From positions 124,001-188,000 of the forward strand of contig CBDAKK010000004.1 of assembly GCA_965196605.1 (NCBI GenBank): a DNA stretch of 64,000 nucleotides. The letters run 5' to 3'. The translations under genes were made by a program, and so were the position numbers. This DNA is from CBDAKK01 sp965196605. Its GTDB lineage: Bacteria > Spirochaetota > Spirochaetia > WTKD01 > G963693115. The notes under the pieces were generated by a model. The model saw nothing but the letters and a program-made list of their open reading frames with translations. It did no database searches and was not told the DNA's origin. Within the stretch, counting starts at the first letter, position 1. Every line of letters begins with the position of its first letter. This document shows positions 1 through 8,035 of this stretch, piece after piece.

Positions 1-450
1 GCCCATGGTGCGCCCGTGAAATGCGTTGGTGCATGCTATGAATTCCAGCTTTTCTTCATCACCGCCTTGGTACTTTGCCGCAAGGCGCGCAAATTTGAGT
101 GCCGCCTCGTTTGCCTCGGTGCCACTGTTTGAAATATACGCAGCCTTAAAGTATTGATTGTTGCATGCAGTGTTTGCAAGCTTTACCAGCGTTTTACACA
201 ACTGCATGTGCGGCTCATTGGTAAAGTAATTAGAACAGTGAATGAGCCTTTCCATTTGCCTTTGTACCGCCCCACCTATAATGTCCCAACGGTGTCCAAG
301 CGCGTTTACAGCTATACCGCTGGTAAAGTCAAGGTACTTTCTCCCCTTGTTATCAAACACGTAGTCGGCATTACCGTAGGTTAATACAAGAGAGGGGCTG
401 TATATAGGCGGCGCACCCTCGGGTGCGTGCATCTCGTTTTCAGTATTCAT
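1..450 (-). CDS. argD: Acetylornithine aminotransferase, N-terminal part (runs off the window)
   Basis: The reverse strand is open from an ATG at 450 to the window edge, giving the first 150 residues. The translation has the N-terminal fold of class III PLP aminotransferases: 'YVFDNKGRKYLDFTSGIAVN' early, then 'GHRWDIIGGAVQRQ', 'SNYF', 'ISNSGTEANEAALKFAR' (cofactor phosphate-binding region) and 'FHGRTMG' at the cut edge. This family converts N-acetylglutamate semialdehyde and glutamate to N-acetylornithine and 2-oxoglutarate in arginine synthesis. An ornithine or succinylornithine aminotransferase is possible, but argA, argB, argC and argG all occur in this window and favour argD. The PLP lysine lies outside the window. 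Downstream of the start, the intergenic side is a repeat block, so the gene does not share a promoter with pheS. Confidence 0.85.
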   Translation of the reverse strand, partial: MNTENEMHAPEGAPPIYSPSLVLTYGNADYVFDNKGRKYLDFTSGIAVNALGHRWDIIGGAVQRQMERLIHCSNYFTNEPHMQLCKTLVKLANTACNNQYFKAAYISNSGTEANEAALKFARLAAKYQGGDEEKLEFIACTNAFHGRTMG

Positions 451-540
451 AATTTTGTAGTTGCTTTTGTTATAAACTTTGATACTATGATACCACGAAA
501 AACGTCTATGCATTTACTATTGGGGTTATGCTTGCTTGCG

Positions 541-703
541 CATGGTACTTTGCCTTTGTGAGGGAGTTGCCCCACACCCCCCTTTTAGTAAGACGCGGTA
601 CACCGTCCTTGGCGCTTAGGTGCGTCCCATGATGTCGGCTCCATATTAATTATACGGGACTCCATCCTGCTGCGCAGACATGGGACGAGCGACCATGCTG
701 CTG
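541..703. repeat. Interspersed hairpin-module block preceding the 66-bp array
   Basis: The 253 bases between argD and the tandem array hold no gene. From about 541 they carry copies of modules found in six other intergenic regions here: a G/C-rich hairpin (GGGAGTTGCCCC-like) followed by CCCCTTTTAGTAAGACGC, then a CC-GTCCTT-GG element. A 'TGCTGCGCAGA' sequence occurs at the edge of the array and is repeated at 669-679 and 698-708. Confidence 0.6.
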
Positions 704-2617
704 CGCAGATACGAAGTCACTGCTGACAACTGCATCCAGCGCAGCAAGGCGGAGCGTAACATGGATACTCGCAGATACGAAGTCACTGCTGACAACTGCA
801 TCCAGCGCAGCAAGGCGGAGCGTAACATGGATACTCGCAGATACGAAGTCACTGCTGACAACTGCATCCAGCGCAGCAAGGCGGAGCGTAACATGGATAC
901 TCGCAGATACGAAGTCACTGCTGACAACTGCATCCAGCGCAGCAAGGCGGAGCGTAACATGGATACTCGCAGATACGAAGTCACTGCTGACAACTGCATC
1001 CAGCGCAGCAAGGCGGAGCGTAACATGGATACTCGCAGATACGAAGTCACTGCTGACAACTGCATCCAGCGCAGCAAGGCGGAGCGTAACATGGATACTC
1101 GCAGATACGAAGTCACTGCTGACAACTGCATCCAGCGCAGCAAGGCGGAGCGTAACATGGATACTCGCAGATACGAAGTCACTGCTGACAACTGCATCCA
1201 GCGCAGCAAGGCGGAGCGTAACATGGATACTCGCAGATACGAAGTCACTGCTGACAACTGCATCCAGCGCAGCAAGGCGGAGCGTAACATGGATACTCGC
1301 AGATACGAAGTCACTGCTGACAACTGCATCCAGCGCAGCAAGGCGGAGCGTAACATGGATACTCGCAGATACGAAGTCACTGCTGACAACTGCATCCAGC
1401 GCAGCAAGGCGGAGCGTAACATGGATACTCGCAGATACGAAGTCACTGCTGACAACTGCATCCAGCGCAGCAAGGCGGAGCGTAACATGGATACTCGCAG
1501 ATACGAAGTCACTGCTGACAACTGCATCCAGCGCAGCAAGGCGGAGCGTAACATGGATACTCGCAGATACGAAGTCACTGCTGACAACTGCATCCAGCGC
1601 AGCAAGGCGGAGCGTAACATGGATACTCGCAGATACGAAGTCACTGCTGACAACTGCATCCAGCGCAGCAAGGCGGAGCGTAACATGGATACTCGCAGAT
1701 ACGAAGTCACTGCTGACAACTGCATCCAGCGCAGCAAGGCGGAGCGTAACATGGATACTCGCAGATACGAAGTCACTGCTGACAACTGCATCCAGCGCAG
1801 CAAGGCGGAGCGTAACATGGATACTCGCAGATACGAAGTCACTGCTGACAACTGCATCCAGCGCAGCAAGGCGGAGCGTAACATGGATACTCGCAGATAC
1901 GAAGTCACTGCTGACAACTGCATCCAGCGCAGCAAGGCGGAGCGTAACATGGATACTCGCAGATACGAAGTCACTGCTGACAACTGCATCCAGCGCAGCA
2001 AGGCGGAGCGTAACATGGATACTCGCAGATACGAAGTCACTGCTGACAACTGCATCCAGCGCAGCAAGGCGGAGCGTAACATGGATACTCGCAGATACGA
2101 AGTCACTGCTGACAACTGCATCCAGCGCAGCAAGGCGGAGCGTAACATGGATACTCGCAGATACGAAGTCACTGCTGACAACTGCATCCAGCGCAGCAAG
2201 GCGGAGCGTAACATGGATACTCGCAGATACGAAGTCACTGCTGACAACTGCATCCAGCGCAGCAAGGCGGAGCGTAACATGGATACTCGCAGATACGAAG
2301 TCACTGCTGACAACTGCATCCAGCGCAGCAAGGCGGAGCGTAACATGGATACTCGCAGATACGAAGTCACTGCTGACAACTGCATCCAGCGCAGCAAGGC
2401 GGAGCGTAACATGGATACTCGCAGATACGAAGTCACTGCTGACAACTGCATCCAGCGCAGCAAGGCGGAGCGTAACATGGATACTCGCAGATACGAAGTC
2501 ACTGCTGACAACTGCATCCAGCGCAGCAAGGCGGAGCGTAACATGGATACTCGCAGATACGAAGTCACTGCTGACAACTGCATCCAGCGCAGCAAGGCGG
2601 AGCGTAACATGGATACT
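704..2617. repeat. Tandem array: 29 identical copies of a 66-bp unit
   Basis: The unit begins CGCAGATACGAAGTCACTGC and ends with AACATGGATACT. It repeats every 66 bases from 704 to 2617 (29 complete copies), followed by a partial copy at 2618-2625. Identical translations in three frames show that the copies are essentially identical at nucleotide level. Because 66 is a multiple of three, every stop-free frame stays open: one forward and two reverse reading frames of about 680-720 codons result. None has a convincing start, signal peptide or ribosome-binding site, so I read the array as non-coding. Two diverged copies in opposite orientation occur at 8936-9067. The array ends about 125 bases before pheS. 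Copy identity implies recent expansion; the true copy number could differ from this assembly. Confidence 0.97.
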
Positions 2618-2705
2618 CGCAGATATGTGATGGAAAAAGACGAAAATAGAACTAAAGAAAGTCGAGAGCGCGAATGCGCGACGCCCGCCTCCCACAACGT
2701 CTTTA

Positions 2706-2734
2706 TTGCTCATTGCAGGCTTTTCTCATACAAT
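2706..2734 (+). promoter_or_regulatory. Probable pheST promoter
   Basis: TTGCTC (2706-2711) and TACAAT (2729-2734) are 17 bp apart. The -10 hexamer overlaps the upstream in-frame ATG at 2733, so that codon should not be in the transcript and 2751 is the better start. The leader would be about 10 nt with no Shine-Dalgarno sequence. The -35 match is weak. Confidence 0.5.
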
Positions 2735-2750
2735 GAAATTACTTTTTATC

Positions 2751-4310
2751 ATGCATATATCTCGCGAAGAAATAGAACAACTGCATCCTATAGAAACGCA
2801 TATTTTGTTGCACATTGCGGAAGCGGGAGACGCTGTCTTTACTGCTGATGATCTGCTTTCTAGTACAGGATTGGTTTTGGGACAGGTGAACCAAGGCATA
2901 AGCTGGCTTGTGGGCAAGTCGCTTATTAGTGAAAAAAGCCGCGCTCGAGTAACGGACTTTGACCTTACCGACTTAGGGCTTTTGTGGAAGAAGGCGGGCA
3001 CACCACATGCGCGTGTTTTTGCACAACTACGCAAAACTCCCGCAAGCTTTGAAGAACTTGCCGCGCAGTTTCCTGATATTTCGCAAAGCGAGATTGGCTC
3101 GGTTTATGGCTTTTTGGCCAAAGCCCAGCTGGTGCGCATGGACAAAGAAAAACGCATTAGCGTAGCCCAAGACGCAGAAGAAACTCCACCTGTGTTGCGC
3201 GCTTTGGAGCTTGCCTTGCACACAAAAGAGGCTCAGGCGGACGAAGCAATGCGCGAGCATATTGAAAGCATGCGTGAGGCATTTTCAAAAAAGCGTGGCG
3301 CTGCGGCAGCCCCCTTAAAGAAAATTGAACGAGAAATAGTACACTACGCCATAAGCGAGCTGGGGAAGACGTGGGCAGAAGCCGCGCGCACCTATGGGCT
3401 TACTGGCGAAGAGGTAAACGCCTTGAGCGCGCAAATGCTCAAAGACGGCAGCTGGAAGGATAAAAAATTTAGAGGCTACAATATTACCATGCCGCCTAAC
3501 CGCGTACCCCTTGGGCGTGAACATGCCTACGCGCAGTTTTTGCGGCAGGTTAAAGACAAGCTTGTAGCGCTGGGCTTTCAAGAATTTGACGGCTCACTTG
3601 TGGAAACGGAATTTTGGAATTCAGATGCGCTTTTTATGCCGCAGTTTCACGCAGCACGCGACATACACGACGTGTACTACGTGGACACACCTACGCATGC
3701 ACGCCACGTTCCCAGCGCTTATGTAGACGCAGTTGCTGCGGAGCATGAGCGTGGCGCCAGTTCTGGCAGCAGAGGCTGGCAATATTCATTTGACAAAAAC
3801 TTTACTAAGCGTTTAATTTTGCGTAGTCAAGGCACGGTCATGTCTGCAAAAACTCTGCCAACAGCGGCCGTGCCGGGCAAATACTTTGGCGTTCTCCGCG
3901 TCTTCCGTCACGACAAAGTGGACGCCACGCATCTTTCTGATTTTTACCAAACCGAAGGAATAGTCCTAGGCAAAGACGTAAACTTGCAAATGCTTCTGGG
4001 TCTTTTGAAAATTTTCGCAGAGGAATTTGCCCATGCTGAAGAAGTAAAATACGTCCCGGGTTATTTCCCATTTACCGAGCCCTCCGTGGAAGTGCACATA
4101 AAACACCCGCAAATAGGCTGGATGGAACTAGGCGGCAGCGGCATTTTTCGCCCAGAAGTCACTAAACCGCTGGGTATAGACGTGCCTGTTGCTGCGTGGG
4201 GAATAGGCGTAGACAGAATGGCAACCATACAAATGAAGATTACGGACATTCGCGACCTCTTCAGTTTCGACTTGGAACAAAACATTCTACGCCAAGGAGT
4301 ACGCCTCTAA
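2751..4310 (+). CDS. pheS: Phenylalanine--tRNA ligase alpha subunit, archaeal/spirochaetal type
   Basis: The 519-residue protein carries N-terminal winged-helix-like segments (residues about 1-220) before the class II synthetase core, as in archaeal and eukaryotic alpha subunits. Ordinary bacterial PheS is near 340 residues and starts with a coiled coil. The core is visible from 'PPNRVPLGREHAYAQFLRQVKDKLVALGF' through 'LRSQGTVMSAKTLP' (motif 2 region) and 'GSGIFRPEVTKPLG...AWGIGVDRMA' (motif 3) near the C terminus. It forms the catalytic half of the alpha2-beta2 enzyme that charges tRNA-Phe. The reading frame also contains ATGs at 2706 and 2733; 2751 was chosen because a -10 hexamer overlaps 2733. 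The stop codon shares its last base with the pheT start, so the two are translationally coupled. Spirochaetes are known to carry this archaeal-type enzyme. Confidence 0.93.
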   Translation: MHISREEIEQLHPIETHILLHIAEAGDAVFTADDLLSSTGLVLGQVNQGISWLVGKSLISEKSRARVTDFDLTDLGLLWKKAGTPHARVFAQLRKTPASFEELAAQFPDISQSEIGSVYGFLAKAQLVRMDKEKRISVAQDAEETPPVLRALELALHTKEAQADEAMREHIESMREAFSKKRGAAAAPLKKIEREIVHYAISELGKTWAEAARTYGLTGEEVNALSAQMLKDGSWKDKKFRGYNITMPPNRVPLGREHAYAQFLRQVKDKLVALGFQEFDGSLVETEFWNSDALFMPQFHAARDIHDVYYVDTPTHARHVPSAYVDAVAAEHERGASSGSRGWQYSFDKNFTKRLILRSQGTVMSAKTLPTAAVPGKYFGVLRVFRHDKVDATHLSDFYQTEGIVLGKDVNLQMLLGLLKIFAEEFAHAEEVKYVPGYFPFTEPSVEVHIKHPQIGWMELGGSGIFRPEVTKPLGIDVPVAAWGIGVDRMATIQMKITDIRDLFSFDLEQNILRQGVRL

Positions 4311-6040
4311 TGCCAAAAATTACGATTTCAAAGTCGCTTTTTTACTCGCTGTTGGGAGACGAGCCAGACGTAGACACATTAGAAACCATGCTTGTGTGCG
4401 CAAAGGCAGAACTGGACGCAGTGGATATAGAGAGCGTGAAAATAGAATTGAATGACACGAATCGCCCTGACCTGTGGACAACGGCAGGGCTTGTGCGCCA
4501 GTTAAAAACCTATTATTACGGGCAGGCTTTGCCCCAATACGCATTTTTAGATGCACCCCCCGCAGCAGAGAAAATCATACAGGTTGAGTCTTCTGTTCAA
4601 TCGATACGCCCTTACGTTGCGGGTTTTTTGGTGCATGGCAAGACTGTGGATGCCGTAATTTTAGATGAACTTATACAAATACAAGAAAAACTTTGTGATA
4701 ACTTTGGGCAGCGCCGCAAAGCCCTTGCCATAGGCTTGTATTCTGAAAAAAAAATACGCTGGCCAGTACGCTACCGAGCAGAAGACCCCGATGCTTCGCG
4801 CTTCATGGCCTTGGGTGAAAGCGCGCCTCAGTCGCTTCGAGAAATTCTTAACCAGCACCCCAAGGGCAAGGAGTATGGGCATTTACTGAGCAATATGAGT
4901 GCCTACCCCATGCTACGAGATGCTGCCGATGAAGTCTTGTCCATGCCTCCTATTATAAACAGCGCGTCTTTGGGGGCTGTGCAAGAGGGCGATGATGCGC
5001 TTTTTGTGGAATGCACGGGAGAGAGTTTGGAAATGCTCCTGCTTGCTTGCGCTATTTTTGCTTGCGATTGTAGCGACATGGGCTTTGAAGTAGAGCCCGT
5101 GCAGACGCAGTATCCGCACGATACGCCTTTGGGGCGCACCGTGGTAGCACCGCAGTATTTTCAAGAAAACCTGCATGTAAGCATGTCGAGTGTTGCTTCC
5201 ATTTTGGGTGGCGAAATGAATTTTGAGCATGTGCAGAAAGCCCTCGCAGCAATGGGCGTGCCCATCTCCGAAAAAAACGAGAAAGCCTGTACCGTGCGCC
5301 CGCCTGTCTATAGAAATGACTTTTTGCATGAAGTGGATGTTGTAGAAGACATTATGATAGGGCATGGACTGCATGCATTTACGCCGAGCATGCCAACGAG
5401 TTTTACCATAGGCTCATTACACACCATAGAGCGCGTTTCCCGGAGGCTGGTTGCTAGCATGGTGGGACTCGGCTTTCAAGAAATGCTCTTTCCCTACCTT
5501 GGGAGTAAACGCATGTTTGTCGATGCCCTGTATCCAGAAGAAGCGCGCGATGATGTCGCATCAAGCTTGGTGAGGGTGTCAAACCCTATTTCGGAGAATT
5601 ACGAATTTGTGCGTTCTTCGGCCTTGGCGCAGCTTTTGGAGGCAGAGCGTGTCTCGGCGCATAGCCCTTACCCGCATAAAATGTTTGAAATTGGCAAGGT
5701 AGCCTCGCGTGATGAAACGCAAGACTACGGCACGCGCACCGACACCCTGCTTTCGTTCTTGCTGAGTGGCTCTGATGCTAATTTTACTGAAATAAACTCA
5801 GTAATAGCCGCAATACTCTATTATGAAGACATGCGTTGGCATGCCGAGCCATTAGTTGACGCGCGGTTTATAGAAAAACGCTGCGCGCGTATAGTTTGCA
5901 GTGACAGTGGCGCTACGCTTGGCGTTTTTGGAGAACTACACCCGAGGGTCTTGGAAGCCTTTGACATAACTATGCCGTGCGCAGGTGGGCAGCTTTGTTT
6001 GGACATGCTAATAACACGCGCATCCTCAAGCACAACCTAA
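4310..6040 (+). CDS. pheT: Phenylalanine--tRNA ligase beta subunit, archaeal/spirochaetal type
   Basis: The 576-residue protein is short compared with the roughly 800 residues of typical bacterial PheT: it lacks the N-terminal tRNA-binding EMAP domain and the C-terminal anticodon-binding domain, as archaeal beta subunits do. Visible landmarks are 'IELNDTNRPDLWTTAGLVRQLK' near the N terminus, a B3/B4 editing-type region, the B5-like 'RPPVYRNDFLHEVDVVEDIMIGHG' at about residues 330-350, and a catalytic-like fold with 'ERVSRRLVASMVGLGFQEM', 'RVSNPISENYEFVRSSALAQLL' and 'YPHKMFEIGKV'. The start ATG overlaps the pheS TAA by one base, favouring stoichiometric coupled translation. The product pairs with PheS in the cytoplasm. 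Confidence 0.93.
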   Translation: MPKITISKSLFYSLLGDEPDVDTLETMLVCAKAELDAVDIESVKIELNDTNRPDLWTTAGLVRQLKTYYYGQALPQYAFLDAPPAAEKIIQVESSVQSIRPYVAGFLVHGKTVDAVILDELIQIQEKLCDNFGQRRKALAIGLYSEKKIRWPVRYRAEDPDASRFMALGESAPQSLREILNQHPKGKEYGHLLSNMSAYPMLRDAADEVLSMPPIINSASLGAVQEGDDALFVECTGESLEMLLLACAIFACDCSDMGFEVEPVQTQYPHDTPLGRTVVAPQYFQENLHVSMSSVASILGGEMNFEHVQKALAAMGVPISEKNEKACTVRPPVYRNDFLHEVDVVEDIMIGHGLHAFTPSMPTSFTIGSLHTIERVSRRLVASMVGLGFQEMLFPYLGSKRMFVDALYPEEARDDVASSLVRVSNPISENYEFVRSSALAQLLEAERVSAHSPYPHKMFEIGKVASRDETQDYGTRTDTLLSFLLSGSDANFTEINSVIAAILYYEDMRWHAEPLVDARFIEKRCARIVCSDSGATLGVFGELHPRVLEAFDITMPCAGGQLCLDMLITRASSSTT

Positions 6041-6050
6041 GTTATAAACC

Positions 6051-7055
6051 ATGCAAGTACCTGAGGTAACTTCTGACGCATTGCTGCACGCAAATGCTCC
6101 GCAAGTGTTGTTGCCTTACCCCGGTTGTGGCAAGAGTGATGAGCAAGATATTTTTCTTTTGCTCCGTCCAGAAAAAAACAACTACAAAGTAGAAAGCATC
6201 ATTTTATCAACCTTCAGAGAATCTGCGGAATACAAGAAAACTATTTCCATACCGTACTTGGCAAACGTTTCCGGGGCTTTTATAAAAAAAAGTAAACTTT
6301 TTCATAAGCACTATGCGACCAAGCTTTTTTTCGCCAAGCATAACAAAGACTTCTTTAGCCCCGACATGAAAAAAGCCTTTGAACGCCATTTTAAGCAGCC
6401 TATTGCGGACTCTGAGGTTCTCGGTGCATTTGAGGCAGCCACGCGCTTGCAACTTTCCTTTGAGGAACTTTTTCATATCAATGTGCCTCTTGAAAATACT
6501 GTGCGCGTAAGCGGGCAAGTAATTAAAAAATTTTCCGATAAACAAGGACACAGCGTCTACGTTGTTAACCCCGACATCCCCGCGCTCCTCTCACGTGAAT
6601 ATCAATACGAAAATTGCGCCGTAATTATGTTTCGTACCACGCTTTCCTATGAAGCCTTTAATCGTTATGTACACAAGACCTATGAAAAACTTGTATTGTC
6701 GAAAATTATTTCCGCTGATGAAGATGGAGATTGCTATGATACAGCTCTTAAAAAAGTATTTCGTTATTCGCGTAGTCCCTTTGAGCAACTGCGAGACGCA
6801 ATGGAATTTTTGTACCACCCCAACGGTAAGAGCGTCTCAATTACCGACATGACCTTTGCGCGCTATTTATATGACAAGGGTGTTTCGTATAACACCATGG
6901 TTAACTTGCTCATGTTTCCCGTTGGCAGTTTTTGTCCCAACAATAACCCCAAAATTAGAGAAGAAAGCACCATATTTGAATGCACCAAGTATTCCACATA
7001 TGAACAAGCCTATGCCTTACTCAAAACCTTGCGCGCGCAACGCTTGACAAAATAG
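6051..7055 (+). CDS. Hypothetical protein (334 aa) downstream of pheT
   Basis: I do not recognise a domain. The ATG lies 10 bases after the pheT stop, so the gene is probably the last in the pheS-pheT operon. No clear Shine-Dalgarno sequence precedes it. The protein is soluble-looking, without signal peptide or membrane segment, basic and aromatic-rich, with motifs such as 'YLANVSGAFIKKSKLFHKHY', 'GQVIKKFSDKQGHSVYVVNPDIPALL' and 'TRLQLSFEELFHINVPLENTVRV'. Codon usage and reading-frame integrity match neighbouring real genes. A role connected to translation cannot be inferred from position alone. Confidence 0.75.
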   Translation: MQVPEVTSDALLHANAPQVLLPYPGCGKSDEQDIFLLLRPEKNNYKVESIILSTFRESAEYKKTISIPYLANVSGAFIKKSKLFHKHYATKLFFAKHNKDFFSPDMKKAFERHFKQPIADSEVLGAFEAATRLQLSFEELFHINVPLENTVRVSGQVIKKFSDKQGHSVYVVNPDIPALLSREYQYENCAVIMFRTTLSYEAFNRYVHKTYEKLVLSKIISADEDGDCYDTALKKVFRYSRSPFEQLRDAMEFLYHPNGKSVSITDMTFARYLYDKGVSYNTMVNLLMFPVGSFCPNNNPKIREESTIFECTKYSTYEQAYALLKTLRAQRLTK

Positions 7056-7063
7056 GCCGAGCA

Positions 7064-7099
7064 TTGTGAGGTGATACGCCTACCACTACAATAGTGGTA
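7064..7099 (+). promoter_or_regulatory. ndk promoter with overlapping 8-bp inverted repeat
   Basis: TTGTGA (7064-7069), a 17-bp spacer and TACAAT (7087-7092) form a good vegetative promoter. Six bases separate the -10 hexamer from the ATG at 7099, predicting transcription from the start codon itself. A perfect inverted repeat, TACCACTA-CAA-TAGTGGTA (7081-7099), spans the -10 element and reaches the start codon, so it could be an operator or a 5'-end hairpin. Confidence 0.65.
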
Positions 7100-7527
7100 T
7101 GGCATATGAACAAGAACTTATATTACTGAAGCCCGGCGTGCGCGAACAGCGCATTATTGGTGCTGTTATTTCGAGATTTGAGAGAAAAACTTTGGATGTA
7201 CTGGGATTAAAATTGATAATGCCGACAGAGGCGCTCATAGCGCGCTTGTACAAGGAGCACAAAGATAAGGAATTTTACAGCCGCCTCATAGCATACATGA
7301 CTTCTGAAGCAATGGTAGCAATGGTTGTAGGGGGCGAAAACGCCATAGCGGTTTCACGCGGACTTGCAGGGGCCACCGACCCACAGCACGCACTGCCCGG
7401 ATCAATACGTGGAGACTTTGGGTTACGCTTACCGCGTAACATAGTACACGCCTCAGACAGCACGCAAAGTGCGCAGAGGGAAATAAAACTATTTTTTAAA
7501 ACTTCGGAACTGCTTGCACTCGAGTAA
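7099..7527 (+). CDS. ndk: Nucleoside diphosphate kinase
   Basis: The 142-residue protein has the usual Ndk length. It transfers the terminal phosphate of ATP to nucleoside diphosphates through a phosphohistidine. The N-terminal 'QELILLKPGV' corresponds to the family's conserved KPD/KPG start, and the C-terminal 'RNIVHASDS' holds the catalytic histidine within the N-x-x-H-x-S-D motif, at about residue 121. The segment 'GENAIAVSRGLAGATDP' matches the nucleotide-binding 'GxNAV...R...G.T.P' region. The gene stands alone between the pheST group and the convergent rpmB, with its own promoter (7064-7092). No Shine-Dalgarno sequence is present, consistent with a leaderless mRNA. Confidence 0.95.
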   Translation: MAYEQELILLKPGVREQRIIGAVISRFERKTLDVLGLKLIMPTEALIARLYKEHKDKEFYSRLIAYMTSEAMVAMVVGGENAIAVSRGLAGATDPQHALPGSIRGDFGLRLPRNIVHASDSTQSAQREIKLFFKTSELLALE

Positions 7528-7549
7528 CGCAGCGGGGCTTAAGAGCTTG

Positions 7550-7774
7550 CTATACGAGCTTTTCTCTTTGCAAGTAAGTATAGAGCCCTATTTTGTCTAT
7601 GGTACGTAATGCAGCAGCGCTTACTTTTAAAGTAATGGTTTTACCCAATTCTTCTACAAAAAGTCGTTTTTTATGCACATTGGGGAATTGCTTCCTGCGC
7701 GTCTTGTTATGTGCGTGAGAAACGTTGTTTCCTGAGAGCGTTTTTTTCTGTGATAATTCGCATTTTCGTGCCAT
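7550..7774 (-). CDS. rpmB: 50S ribosomal protein L28
   Basis: The 74-residue basic protein begins 'MARKCELSQKKTLSGNNVSH' and continues 'AHNKTRRKQFPNVHKKR' and 'LKVSAAALRTIDKIG', which are L28 signatures. It is a component of the large ribosomal subunit. The reverse-strand sequence before the ATG contains AGAGGA, a good ribosome-binding site. It lies 19 bases downstream of rpmG in the same direction, so the two are an operon. The gene converges with ndk; a weak hairpin with one G-U pair (stem AAGAGCT/AGCTTTT, near 7541-7563) sits between them. Confidence 0.96.
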   Translation of the reverse strand: MARKCELSQKKTLSGNNVSHAHNKTRRKQFPNVHKKRLFVEELGKTITLKVSAAALRTIDKIGLYTYLQREKLV

Positions 7775-7793
7775 GCTATTTCCTCTAACCTAC

Positions 7794-7967
7794 CTAGACT
7801 TTCCCCGACTCTTTATATAAAACGTGCTTGCGCACCACAGGGTCGTACTTTTTGAACTCCATTTTATCCGGAGTGTTTTTTTTATTTTTTACCGTATAAT
7901 AAGAATGCTTGCTTTCCGTGCTCTTAAGTCGCACGCGCACTATGTTACCTTTTGCCTTTTTTGCCAT
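7794..7967 (-). CDS. rpmG: 50S ribosomal protein L33
   Basis: The reverse-strand frame of 57 residues reads 'MAKKAKGNIVRVRLKSTESK', then 'HSYYTVKNKKNTPDKMEFKK' and 'YDPVVRKHVLYKESGKV', a full-length match to bacterial L33. No zinc-binding cysteine pairs are present, so this is the cysteine-free form. The start at 7967 is preceded by AAGGAAC. The gene is followed by rpmB in a two-gene ribosomal-protein operon. A promoter lies just upstream at 7991-8020, immediately before a hairpin-repeat cluster. Confidence 0.95.
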   Translation of the reverse strand: MAKKAKGNIVRVRLKSTESKHSYYTVKNKKNTPDKMEFKKYDPVVRKHVLYKESGKV

Positions 7968-7990
7968 ATTTCGTTCCTTTTGTACTACTT

Positions 7991-8020
7991 AGTATTGCGT
8001 ATCTCCATGACACATGTCAA
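7991..8020 (-). promoter_or_regulatory. rpmG-rpmB promoter
   Basis: On the reverse strand a consensus TTGACA (complement of 8015-8020) is followed 18 bp later by AATACT (complement of 7991-7996). The TTGACA lies in a short inverted repeat, TGACA-CA-TGTCA (8008-8019). The leader to rpmG would be about 17-20 nt and includes the AAGGAAC ribosome-binding site. Confidence 0.65.
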
Positions 8021-8035
8021 GGGCAAGGTTTTGTT

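Noticed and set aside
704..2617. CRISPR array
   Set aside because: The whole 66-bp unit repeats identically, so there are no unique spacers, and no cas gene is seen.
646..2713. Two overlapping reverse-strand frames (683 and 687 codons) across the array
   Set aside because: They arise from the same periodicity. The starts lie in unrelated sequence next to the array and no ribosome-binding site is present.
680..2848. A 722-codon forward frame of 22-residue repeats across the array, running into the pheS region
   Set aside because: It has no ribosome-binding site or signal sequence, and it exists only because the 66-bp period preserves the frame. Two reverse frames are equally open.
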